A stretch of 64,000 bases of DNA from Fennellomyces sp. T-0311 (taxonomy: Eukaryota; Mucoromycota; Mucoromycetes; Mucorales; Lichtheimiaceae). Below, piece by piece: positions 35,240-46,412 of the stretch (positions within the stretch are counted from its first letter, which is position 1; each line of letters opens with the position of its first letter). The notes beneath the pieces were generated by a model. It saw only the letters and a program-made list of their open reading frames with translations. It ran no database searches and was not told where the DNA came from. The DNA lies in assembly GCA_025266875.1 (NCBI GenBank), contig JALLLT010000004.1:992001-1056000 (forward strand). Direction: 5' to 3'. The translations under genes and the position numbers were made by a program.

Positions 35240-38200
35240 AAAGCTTTATAATATAATATATTTATTTTTTAACTGCAAAGTCAAAGGCAAATGGAATGTG
35301 CTTGATGAAGCAGCTATATAAGGGCAGGATTAATGCGTAGGACCTATGCTTCATATTACCCTCGCGGAATCCTCAGCTCAGAAAGAACGTGAAAGCGAAG
35401 AGTATGTAAAAGGTAAATAGAACGGAGCTTTGTTGAAGCAAATACAGACAACATGGTGGCTACCTGGCTATCAATTGTATGAATTGGGAAAACAAATGGT
35501 GCAGTCAAGGACACGGTAAAATAACTAACATTCCCCTGACTATGATAACGAGCTTTCCAAAGTAAAACCAGCAAACGGTAAGCTGGCTTTATACATATGC
35601 ATCAGCAAGTATCGAGTATTCTGCAAATCCGCCTCCGCTTTCATCTCCTTGCGAATAGTTCGTCGCAAATGCTCTTTCAAATTCGGATCAAAAAGAAAGG
35701 CAATTCATATAAAACGGCGCTCATCTGGTAGCCTTAAAAGTAGTCTATAGATTGGATTTTATCTACTACCACCATTATTTTTCACATATGTACATGTTTA
35801 TACCTCCTAAAAGGAAAGTAGAACTTTCTGTGTGAAGAATGAAATGCGTAGTATATATTTCAAAAGTTATAATTAATTTCTAGGAGGTAGCAAACTTTCT
35901 TCTGTCGGTATGTGCATTGTATACAGTAAAACCGGTTTTCTTTTATTCCATTTTCTGAAAATCTGCCTGTACAAAAACGAAGGGGCCACTATTGAAGCAT
36001 CATTTTTCCCATCACTGTTATTAACATGCAGTGTTAAGCGTAGAGATTTAAGCAAGGTACAACGCACCCAAGAATGTTTTACCTAGGGTTCTAAACGAGC
36101 CATGTACGACGGGCATCTGGTCAAGTCATTTGCCCAAACCCAAAATTACAAGAGTCCTAATTAAAGGGGCCCGCTCGACAAATGGCAATAGAATGCATAT
36201 AAGACTTTTAGAACGAATTTTTTTTATTACCACATAACACACTGATCGATCACACATGTTTTCCGCATTGCCCAATTTTGCCTTTGCCGGTATTCTGTTA
36301 CATTTCTACTTTACGTATCTTATCAAGAAAAAGGCAGCTGTGTATATACGTACTGTAACAGTATGTACACAGTTTCACTTTTTGCTTTTCAAATATGAAC
36401 ACTTTGCCCAGCAGGCTTCTTACAATGAAGGATGCTTATGGTGGCCCTTTCTTATTTATGTGGTGACTTCCTGTGAATCACCGTATTAAATATGCCAGTG
36501 GTTGTTTTCGGTAGTAGTAAAGTGCCTGTACGATTAGAGCACTTTTCGGTCGCTATTGTTACGCACTTTTCTTCATTCATTAAAGTTATCATTGTACTGA
36601 CCCACTCTATCTCGCTTTTTTCTGGCTTCACAATGCTGGCTGAAAATTGCCTTTGCTTGTACACACCAATCTTTCACATTAAGACAAATTCTCATACAAA
36701 TTCTAAGAAGTTTGCGGATTAGCGTGTCGCGCGTAATTTGAATAATGCCAATTAAAGTAGCAATCTTTCATTGTCACGGCTTAGCCCATCAACACTAATC
36801 ATCGTTTGTCTAGGCCGTTGCAGAAGCTGCCCAATTATTTGGCTGCTGCCTGCGTTCAAAAATGTACGCTTAGTTGATTTATCTATTTGCAATACATAGT
36901 TTTGACGAAATCAAATTACATTCTATAATAATGGTTTATTTAGGTAGTCGTATCACTGAGAAAATGCATTCGGGCACTCTCTGGGCCACCATGTAGATCG
37001 TGTTCCATTAAGGCATTACTTTCATTCCAATTCTCTTGGCGAAAACGAACAGTCCACAGGCCTGCCCGACTGTATTTAGGGCTCTAGTTTTACCGTTATA
37101 CAGTATAATTGAATAAGTCTTTAACCCTCGATAAAGTGTAGTATCTAAAGCTTTGCAAATCCTGGATTTATTGTACCTTTTTTTTTAACTCTTTCTTCGA
37201 ACAAAGAATGACGAGTTTGCTGCTACAGATGCGAATATCGATAGATATATGTGATATATCTTTGAAATAGACGTGGATAATATGTCTTGTAATATCGAGT
37301 GCTTTAATTCAGGCTTCAGACAACAGAGAAACGCTTGCATTCTTAGCTCCGTCAATAATAGGTTGTTCTTGCTTGGCCTGGCTTGCCTCGTCGACGTCGT
37401 CGAAAAGAATGTATTCCGAAAGCGATATATTACTTATGACTGAATCTGACACAAGTATAAAGTCATCGGCTGTAGTCATGGACATCAATTCCGCAGACTA
37501 CTTGTAATAAAACGAGATTATATGTATACTTATCAAATGCATACAAAAAGTAGTCTTTATAATCTTTACTTACCATAGGATTACGTGTCGCTTCATCATC
37601 ATTTTAATTAATAGCCTCTTTAACTTTTAAGTCCTTGAAACCATTTCTATTATACCAATGAGAAGCGTTGATAAATTTAAATACCTATATAGTAAGTACA
37701 TACGTCTATCTTAATTTCTAGATTTATTTCTTCGATATTTAATGCCTGTCGGCCGCTAAGTAGTAGGAGGCACTGGATTGCCTCAGCAGTACTAGATTGA
37801 TGATGAGGTAAATTTATATTAGGTATAGAGGTTGGATTGCTCATCGATTGATGCGGATAAAGAAGCTAGTATTTAGATTCTATAGCTTATCGTGTATCAA
37901 TTAAGTATTAAAGCGTTGTCATATACATACATAGACGTGTAGATAGTAGAGAAGAAAGAAAGGATACGCTCCTGACGAGAAGACTACATGGATTTATACT
38001 CCGTAAGTTGACAACATATATATTACTATGTACTTACTCTTTCATCTTCTTTAAATAATAAAATCTAAAGACTGCGTACGTATACTGCTGATACTAATTG
38101 GTGGAATTACTATTACTGCTTACAAGCTCTTAAATCCTAAAAAGATTCCACTAGTAAATCTGTTAAAGAAAGAATGACAAATGTTTACCTGGGAACCAAA

Positions 38201-38887
38201 AGCCTTGTTGAAAACAAGTAAGGTTACCGTGTGAAGTGGACAACAAGTAGGTGCTGTTTACCTGTTTGTAGCTTTACATATTAAATACGGAAGATCTAAG
38301 TAAAGTTTTTCCATAAGGTATGTAGCCTATGTTTGATTACTATCGTCTAATTACTATAGTTTAATAGTTTTACAGTTTGGAAGATTGTAAAAGGAAGTTC
38401 TTTATTGGTCCTGTATGTACGTATTACACTACTAAAGATCGAACCTGGTAATCGTTGAAACTTTGGTCATTTTTATTAGTTACTTATAGTACGTATATCT
38501 TGCCTTATATATCTCGTGATAACTTTAAAAGGCACCAGCGTGCGTTTAGTAAACACTTTAAGCGTTCTTATTTAGATTTATTTTATGGTAGTCTTTGTTA
38601 CTTCAAGTGTCGCGGGCCTTTGAACTATAAAAAAATAGGATAGATATATAGAATACTATGTTGCTAGTTCTGAAGCTCTGTGTGCCTTGGAATCGGGTAT
38701 TTTAACATTGCTTCGATTTTGCAAGTAAATGATAAGCTATTAATGTATCCTTATATGATCCGTGTCATAAGTAAGTACGAATCACACTAAGAAAAAAACT
38801 AATAATCTAGACGTTATAGAATATCGCACGTATCAATGATCAAAAGTCATATATCTTATGAGTACTTTTTTTGAGAATTAGAGCATT
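35240..38887. other. AT-rich gene-poor region
   Basis: About 3.6 kb, strongly AT-rich from 37 kb on. Only short frames occur; the one at 38455-38643 (NFKRHQRAFSKHFKRSYLDL) is basic and could be a relic of a transposon protein, but I cannot place it. No RNA gene was recognised. It may be old, decayed mobile DNA. Confidence 0.4.
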
Positions 38888-38889
38888 TA

Positions 38890-39047
38890 TAGTGGAACCC
38901 CGTTTTTTGCACAGGCGGTTTTTCCAAAAATCTTGTGCAAAAAGCGGGGATGTGCAAATAACGGGGTCGATTTGGCTGGAATCCTGAGCCGTTTTGACGA
39001 GAATTGTGCGCAAAAACTGAAGGTATGCAAAAAACAGGGTTCCACTG
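38890..39047. mobile_element. pogo-like MITE, 158 bp
   Basis: Terminal inverted repeats of about 24 bases: the left end starts TAGTGGAACCCCGTTTTTTG and the right end is the reverse complement of CAGTGGAACCCTGTTTTTTG. TA dinucleotides flank both ends (38888-38889, 39048-39049). A CAGTGGAACC-type terminus plus TA duplication is typical of pogo/Tigger (Tc1-mariner) elements. The interior contains further GTGCAAA...CGGGG motif repeats and no coding frame, so it is a non-autonomous deletion derivative. Confidence 0.8.
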
Positions 39048-39790
39048 TAGCTTTGTGTATCGGCCAAGCTACAATCGAACTCGCGGTCGTCTTGTTTAAT
39101 TATCTAAAGCTAAAGCTGGAAGGAGCAACGAACATTTCCAATTAAAGGCAGCGAACCCGGTATATTATAATCTTGTCACAATCAAGCTTTGCAGAAAAAG
39201 TTGTCACTATACATAATAGCGGCAATTGCAGCTGCATTTCTTTGCTGTATATGCCGATTTTTGGTTATTCTGAAAATACTATGTACATACAGCGAATATC
39301 TGTAGTATCGAAGAGCGATATGATTTTATTGTGCTTGTACTTGTGAGAAAGTGAATGCGCGGGATAATGCAATGAAAGCAGATAAAATGGGGACCATGTG
39401 TGCGACGAAATAACGTGACTAAACGTGCGACAACTGATATACCAAAAAATATATTTATCACGATCTGGAAGAGTTTCCGCGCTCCTTTTTTTTCCTCACA
39501 TCCGAACGTAAAACATACTCTGCAAGACGACTTTCTATCATCATCACGTGCAAGCTCATTGCTCGTTCTGATACCATTAGTGTTGTACTTATTACAAAGA
39601 TCCAGCATTGTAGATATTCAACTGTTCCATCATTAAAAGCAGTTGCAAGTTTAACTACTATATCTGATGCACTATATCGACTGTTAACTGGAGTCTCCTT
39701 TCTTCGTGTATAGCCATATACATACAAGGTTCCATGACTCACTACGGATAAAACCACTACTACTGAAGATGACGCACCTCCACACCTACT

Positions 39791-40210
39791 TTGAAGGAAT
39801 TAATCGACAACTCTTTCGATACATTGGATGCTGCACGTGACGCGATCAAAGCATATGCTAAGGTTCAAGGATTTTTCACTCGTAGAGTTGGAGGCAATCG
39901 ATATGCCTGCATTATTATATGCAAAAATGCTTCACGAAACGACAAGAGGACCAGAGAACAGGCAAGAAAGGCAGAACTTGAAGGGCGAGGCGCCACGTAC
40001 ACGACGATCAACAAAATTACCAAAAAGTACCCAGAGCGCAAATCTTCCGATCTGGGGTGTCCCGGGAGCTTGTTTATCTCTTGCACCGAAAAGGACGGGA
40101 ATGTGTGGAGGATGAAAACTGCCTACAAAAACATTTTCCTCATAGCTATGGCATGCAAATTGAAAAATAGCAGTTATATTATTAATTATTATTATTACTC
40201 CAGTTCATAG
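39791..40210 (+). pseudogene. FAR1/MULE-type DNA-binding domain fragment
   Basis: Open frame of about 139 codons beginning with TTG and preceded by an in-frame TGA at about 39770; there is no ATG. It reads FDTLDAARDAIKAYAKVQGF, TRRVGGNRYACIIICKNASR and LGCPGSLFISCTEKDGNVWR, the Cys/His pattern of a FAR1-like (WRKY-GCM1) domain that forms the N-terminus of Mutator-like transposases and their domesticated relatives. The catalytic domain is absent. The frame ends 16 bases inside the 3' end of the opposing neurochondrin gene. A truncated element is most likely. Confidence 0.55.
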
Positions 40211-41822
40211 CCCTCCTCAGCTAGATACACTGCTACTATACGCATGCTTGCTTGTGCAATGAGATCATCTTCCAATTCCTCCTCGTTGGACGTTGTATCC
40301 TGCACAAACTTCAACAATTCCATGACAATGTTCATTGTATCAGTCAATACAGTCCGAATCTTCAGCAACACATCGGCATCCATTCCGCTCTCCTGATCTT
40401 CGCTGTAGTTTGCCGATAGATACTGGATTGCATTTTCAAGGATTTCAAAGCACACCGGAACCATGGTTTCCTGTCGAGTCTCCCTTCCCAGATCCACCTC
40501 TACCGCTTCTCCATTATGCAAGTTCATCCGACGCTCATGGATATCGTCCAGCATCACACGCGTCTCAACTGCAACCAGATGTATGAGAAGTACAGGGAAC
40601 TTGACATCTGGATCATCCAGAGTTCCTGCAGGTTTCTTTTCACTTTTCCGTCGCTCTGATTTTGTTTGTCGCAAGCTTGAGAATAACCAGTCAGGGCCGA
40701 AATAATTGAGTAAACATGCGATCACCACCATGGATTGGTCTCGGTACTTGACGTCTGAAACGGTAGCGTGAGCACACACTCCTCTTTCCCGATGATCAAA
40801 CTTACCAAGCTTACTGCTTAAAATCTGTCGCAACCCCGAGCGAAGATCTTGGAGCCAGCGGGACACCTTGTCTTCTCCCGAATCGTCTTTGAATTTGCGC
40901 ATGATCTGCTTTAAATCATTATTCGATGTCATATTCCCTACTTAAAGCATGAGTTTACCTCCGATGGAACACCTGGTAATACTGAGCTTAGCATGGTCAG
41001 CGCCTCGAATTTGAGTTTGTCTTGGTTATTTGCGAGAATTTTGGATAAGGCCGTGAACAGTGTTTGCAGTGAGTATTTGAGTGCCGATTCCAGACTAGCG
41101 ATAGATTTCTCGTTCAGCATGTGGCATGCTCGAGTGTACGTGGATTGGAGAAGCTGCAGGCCAAGCTGTTGCTCTTGATCTGTATACTACTTTAGTGTGC
41201 CATTCCAAACGCCATGTTCCCATCCCGTACCGTTACGTGTATCCACCACCAGTTCAAACACGTTCTTGATCACGTCTGGATCAAGCATTCGGACAAGCCC
41301 TTCCTTGGTAACACTGACGCATAACAAGATGTGGAGCGCTTCCTTGGTTCCGTCAGACTCATCGCTTGTTATACGCGCGTTAGTCGATATCAACGGATAC
41401 AATTCCCATTGCTTACTTTGCTTTGAGCACAGTGGAAAGGGCAGGTATCCTATCGGACATAACTTTACTTGAAGCCATGCTTTCGTAGCGGGCGAAACTA
41501 GCCAAGACGTTGATCGCAATCTCTCTTAACACGGGTTCTGGAACTTGACCGGTTTCTGAATGAACGGCGGCTTAAAGTTGATCAGTTATGGATTATGCAT
41601 TGCTTGCTGGTAAAAATTACAAGTTCGAAGCAATCGTTCAATGAATTTAAAGTTCATGCCGTCAAAGACGTGTTGGACTAGATCGACTTGATCATGGTTC
41701 AATAGTCGAGGGAGTAGCAGCATGCCGACGAACTTGGATTCATCCGGTTGGGAAGGCGAGATCAAGGTCAAACATCGATCGATCTCGGCTGATCGTTCCG
41801 CATTGGAACTGTGGGCTGACAT
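40195..41822 (-). CDS. Neurochondrin-family protein, 457 aa
   Basis: Armadillo-like helical protein. Six exons (41621-41822, 41417-41570, 41231-41364, 40959-41179, 40806-40908, 40195-40754) total 1374 bases. Marker stretches are DESKFVGMLLLPRLL, VFDGMNFKFIERLLRT, PVLREIAINVLASFARYE, DESDGTKEALHILLCV and RDQSMVVIACLLNYFGPDW, all in the neurochondrin order. The molecular role in fungi is not known; animal neurochondrin is a cytosolic signalling and scaffolding protein. ATG 41822 was chosen because an upstream extension has no ATG and the family motif begins soon after it. The protein is shorter than animal members, mainly at the C-terminus. Confidence 0.87.
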
Positions 41823-43641
41823 GACAACGGTTGAAAAAGCAAAAGGAGATGCTTGATAACTCGGAAGTTGAAAAAGTTGATCCCCAAGCCTAGCATTGAT
41901 ACCTAAACACACTGGATGTCACCTAGTATATTGCGTACCCAACGACCACAAACGAAATCATCGATAGTATACTGGTTTAATGCAAACTTCGGGAATTACC
42001 ATACAAAGTAAGGGTGCATGCAGACTGCTACGTATCGTTAACTGATTTGATTAGATCGCCCACTAAGGTATACTTTCTGGATATCGAACGATCAAGGCAT
42101 TGCCTTGACAAATGTATGTATTGCTTTTAAGGCAGGGTATGTACCATTCAAATACTCTTTATATGTGCTATATTGGCCTCTTTTATCCATGTCTCTAGCC
42201 ATCTTTGTGAGAAGGGTTATATCATGGTCACTCCTTAACTTCTCCTGGGATAACATTGGTGAAGTACAGCAGGATCCTCTGGGGATAACTGTTCCAATTA
42301 TCTGAAAATACATCAGGTTTTCGGTACTGATCGAGCAAACTTGTGTACATTTGGTTCATATCCGCTCGTAGAGTCAATATGATCGTCCCGAGTCTTATGG
42401 TTTCTCTCAAAGTACTACCTATTTGTGAATGTGCATTAATCATTTCACATTATTTATTCCCTCTCTCTCGTGTTTCTATTTAGCACCCTAGTTAACATCG
42501 TCTCCTTGTCGTATTTAGCTCGTTCCCAGGAGATCTAAGCGATTAGCTTGGAATCTTTTTAACACTGGCAATTCTTTCATTATCATGACCTATTTCTTTC
42601 TTTTGGTCTGTGTACACCGCGTGACAACCTTTTGGGTAACTGTCATAAAAGTAAATTTTAAGTTGATGAGGATCATGCGTAAAGGATGGCTAAGTTCACT
42701 TGCCTTGAGAGCTCAGGTGGCCATCTTATCCGGGTCTTCCCATATTCGATTTAACTCTATGTATATATTCCAATAAGCTACTTGTAAATAAAGAAGCATA
42801 AACAAGATATTGTTACAAGAAAGCATTATCCGTGTTACCTTTGAGAGGGACAAAATGCGTAGCTAGTTGTGCTTGAGCAGATAATTTGCCAAGTCTAATG
42901 TGATCATGTGGTCCCTTCGACTGCGCATCTCAGTTAATCCTTCCAAAATAGCAAAAATGTGCCGCCATGAACATATTGATTAATCTGTTCTGGGCTTGTT
43001 TGTTGTTTTTTTTTCGCCGTGGAATTCATTATATAACAACTCGGGTAACTCTACCATTGAACAACTTCTTAAAGATGCAAGACCTTTTTGCTTATTAATA
43101 TTAATGAGAACCAGCACTCTCTTTTATTTGTATTCAGGAGGGAAAAAAATAAAATTCTGTGCATCTGATAGCCTCAACGTACGTGTGTCCTATACACACT
43201 AGACTTGACCATTTATGGATCTTCTCGCACAAACAACAATAACACCAAAAGTAGATAGTTCCGCTGTGATCAACAAGAAGTTGATTGTCAGGAACCAGTT
43301 TTTGCTCTTCTGGGATCGCGGGCATACCAGAAGAAACTAATCATGTTTCTGTCAGCGTTATATACTCAAAACAATTAAAATATATGATACATAATGAGTA
43401 TCGTGCATTTGCAGTGTCTTCTTTCATCGGTGATATTAATTACATTGGGGGATAGACTTGCGCAGCATCGAAGAGCTCAGCAATTTTAGTACGTACGAAA
43501 ATGGTTTCACCAAAGGTAAAAAAAAAACGACAAAGGGGATGATGCCAAGATGATGAAGAGTTTATAGTATATGAACAAATGAGAGTATAATATATACAGT
43601 TTTTTTCTAATATATATCTACAAAATAGAACAAAGTTTTGC
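41823..43641. other. Intergenic, with a weak minus-strand coding candidate at 42092-42443
   Basis: Two overlapping minus-strand frames at 42228-42443 (LRETIRLGTIILTLRADMNQ) and 42092-42313 (LLTKMARDMDKRGQYSTYKE) could be one frame-shifted or spliced small protein, but I recognise no family. The rest, including 42450-43640, shows only short frames and AT-rich DNA. Confidence 0.35.
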
Positions 43642-44175
43642 TTATCTTCGTGTTGCTCGTGCAACGCGCGCCTGGTATCGCCGGGATCGGGCGGCAGTGG
43701 CAGCAGCAACGGCTGAAGGTAAAATGGCAACTGAGAGAGCGACGCGTGGGATGTCCAACTCTTCGTCGTCATCATCTTCGATGGAAGTATCGCTGTCATG
43801 ATCATTATCGAAACGGCTACTTCCGGTACTTGTGGCGATCGTACTTTGCGATAAAGCGCTTTCCAGAGGTCTTGCTTCGATACGCCTCTTCGGGCGTGGT
43901 GGTGGTTTCAAGGATGGCAATAATTCAAGCTCGTCAACATCGCGACGGACAATGACACAATCATCAAAGTCGACTTTATCCTCTTCTTCGATCTTCGTAA
44001 TGGTCGAGGAGGAAATCGTGGAGTTATCGGTTTCATGGTGACAAGGGAAAAGAAGTCTGTTCAGCTGCTGGGTCAGACGTTTTTTGAAGGTAAGTTTGAC
44101 GCAGGATTTCGGGGTGGTGTCTGGATAAACAATTGATCGGGGGCGCATATGTTGTGATGGGTGATGAACCAGCAT
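43642..44175 (-). CDS. Hypothetical low-complexity protein, 177 aa
   Basis: ATG-initiated single open frame. The N-terminal 40 residues are basic (KLTFKKRLTQQLNRLLFP). The middle is acidic (EEEDKVDFDDCVIVRRD), with a Pro/Arg linker (LLPSLKPPPRPKRRIEARP). A Ser/Asp tract with SIEDDDDEELD comes next, then an Ala/Arg-rich tail. No domain, signal peptide or membrane segment is seen. Length and composition bias suggest a real intrinsically disordered protein, possibly nuclear given the basic patches, but chance cannot be excluded. Confidence 0.5.
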   Translation of the reverse strand: MLVHHPSQHMRPRSIVYPDTTPKSCVKLTFKKRLTQQLNRLLFPCHHETDNSTISSSTITKIEEEDKVDFDDCVIVRRDVDELELLPSLKPPPRPKRRIEARPLESALSQSTIATSTGSSRFDNDHDSDTSIEDDDDEELDIPRVALSVAILPSAVAAATAARSRRYQARVARATRR

Positions 44176-44816
44176 GTTTCAGAAAGAAAAAGAAAGAAAG
44201 GGCGGCAAAGGTAAAAACGGACGGAAAGTCTATCCATATATATATGCATGTGTGTGTGTTTTTGCGATAACCCCAAAAAGGGATCTGTGCCGCGCGAAGC
44301 CAAGCCCTCCTCATGCTGCGTCTCAGTTAAATGGGTCACCCTTTCCGTTGTTTCCAAGGGATGGCCCCTAAATCCAAAAGGCACTTTTTTTTTCTGTTCT
44401 CTCTACTATCTCTGGACTCGCACTTTATTGGGCCCCTCCTAAGCTCCCCATAAATAGATTGTCACTCGCCGCAAGACCAAAGGGGAATTGCGTGGCGCGG
44501 CGCGTAACCAGCGCCTCAGCTTGTGTTACTTTAAAAGAGATTTATCACCGAGCCTCCTCCCTTGCGCAATTTATTGTCCAGTGAGGGTATAGTCATCGGT
44601 GGAGTATCCAAAATAAGACCATTGGCAACGGAGCGGGGGCGTCCCAAGGGGCACACAGCCAATGCTAATTAACGCGCAGTACGATGTTTCATGCCATGTG
44701 AAAGGACGCGGATTACTTTCAAAGGTGTCTGCGTGTTTTTAAAATTTACAATGCAGTAGCGAGGATCATTCTACATATAATTAGGATTGTTGCAAGGGGA
44801 GGATTGGGGGTGATGA
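44176..44816. other. Intergenic
   Basis: Relatively GC-rich spacer upstream of the hypothetical gene, with a TA/TG microsatellite near 44234-44260. No gene is seen. Confidence 0.45.
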
Positions 44817-46037
44817 CTATGGGGATGATGCTGGTGCTGAATGATTATGATTGGCTGAATGAAAAGGTTCAACGTAAAGTGGAAGCACAGTCGCTTCGGA
44901 ATGGCCCGATGTGGATGCAGTAACAGTGATGTCCCGTTTACAGATTGGGCACTAATGCAAGAATCGCGTTAGGTTAGGAATTTGGAATGGCGCAGTGTAT
45001 TGTGATACGTTACGAATTTCTTCTGTGTGGTTAGCCAGGCATCCACGCAGAATGTATGAAAGGTGTGGTGACATGGAAGCACGCGCAACTTTTCCCCATC
45101 CATGTAATCCTCGAGGCAAATCGCACACTCTTCTGCATCGTTCTCGCCCAATTTTTCCCGAATAAAGCGCTTGACAGCCAGCCTCGATACGACGTGGACA
45201 GGGGCTAGATCCTGCTTCAGCTTTTGACGTTGTCGCAACTTGAATGAAATGTACAAAAAGGTCATGACTATGCTTGGTGAAACGAAAATCAGGATGACAA
45301 GATGCATCAGTGGCCTATTTTTAACCGCAATTTTTTAATAATAAACGCGTGAGTTTCACACCATGTTTTCATTGTTCTCTCGCATTTTGAGTATAACTTT
45401 ACCATTCAAGCCAATTGTCGATCTGCAATAGGAGAACCATCATGGGCGTATCCACGAAGCTGACAAGGTAACGCAGGGCGTGGTATTCACGTTGCGCTAG
45501 AAACACGCTTGGAATATATATGTCTGACGTATCGCCTGTTGTTTATAAAGGTTACACATGCACTTCGCTTATATCGATCCTCTTTCTTCATTTTCAAATA
45601 CCTGGTGCGTACATTGTAACCCAACCGGAATGATCAGGATCTCCTATGGCAACCGCAATGGCCCCACTCTTCTGCATGTTGCGCACCTTGGTAACGAACG
45701 AGCAACCGCCTCGCCTGACCAATGCAACCCAGTCCTCGCAGGGAGGCTGGACAATCTGGCATCCGGTGGGGTCTTCTGCAGACTCCATCAGGTACCCTAC
45801 TTTGCCCTGACTGGCACTCAAAGAAGGACCGAACGATGCAAGGCGGTCAGGAAAAGTTTCGTTGGTAGCCTAGTAACGAGTGCAGAGTGAATATTCTTTT
45901 TATCCTGGGCTTTGCGTGGGCTTCGGGCATACCAAGACGACAATGGTTGCTGTCACAGCGTGCGGCGATAATGCAAGAAAAAACAATAGCGTGGTGCAGC
46001 ATAAAAACCGGCATTTCGCTTGTAGTCGACTCCTCAT
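44817..46037 (-). CDS. PA-TM-RING E3 ubiquitin ligase, 313 aa
   Basis: Endomembrane ubiquitin ligase of the RNF13/RNF167 type. Five exons (45933-46037, 45602-45869, 45403-45535, 45014-45314, 44817-44951) total 942 bases. A signal peptide covers the first 30 residues ([18 protein letters not shown]). The lumenal protease-associated domain contains [19 protein letters not shown] and [12 protein letters not shown], then [18 protein letters not shown]. One transmembrane helix follows ([19 protein letters not shown]). The cytosolic RING-H2 finger is [24 protein letters not shown] and, across the last intron, CPICKRDIT. All eight zinc ligands are present. The His/Ser/Pro-rich tail is short. Confidence 0.92.
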
Positions 46038-46412
46038 GATTTGGATGTGTGTGCGTGGGTTGCAAGAGAGTAACGTAGCCGCCAGCAGCTACCACAGTGG
46101 GAAAGGAAAATAATAATAAAAAGAGGGAGTAAAAAGAGGAAAAGGGATCGTGGAAAAAAGGAAGGGAGCTTGAAAATTGGACGAAGGAATAAAACTGCTG
46201 AAACAAACAGTGCCGAGTTTATTCCTTCGGCCGTTTCCAGCATTGTTTGCAACCGCCCCCTTTTCCATCGTCCCGTCCTCTCGAGCCCCCCCCCCTTTCG
46301 CACTAAGCCTGCAGTGGTTTCACGTATTCTCCAGTTTGTATTTTTTTTATACAGATGCAAAGTGATGAAATGGAAAACGGTGCTAAAGTCTAGAGTGCTA
46401 CAAAGATAAGAG
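46038..46412. other. Spacer between ALG9 3' end and the RING gene
   Basis: Promoter of the RING ligase, containing a purine-rich tract (about 46105-46170). No gene is seen. Confidence 0.5.

Noticed and set aside
36256..36722. Two adjoining hydrophobic plus-strand frames
   Set aside because: They are short, in different frames and without splice sites, and the hydrophobicity follows from T-rich composition.
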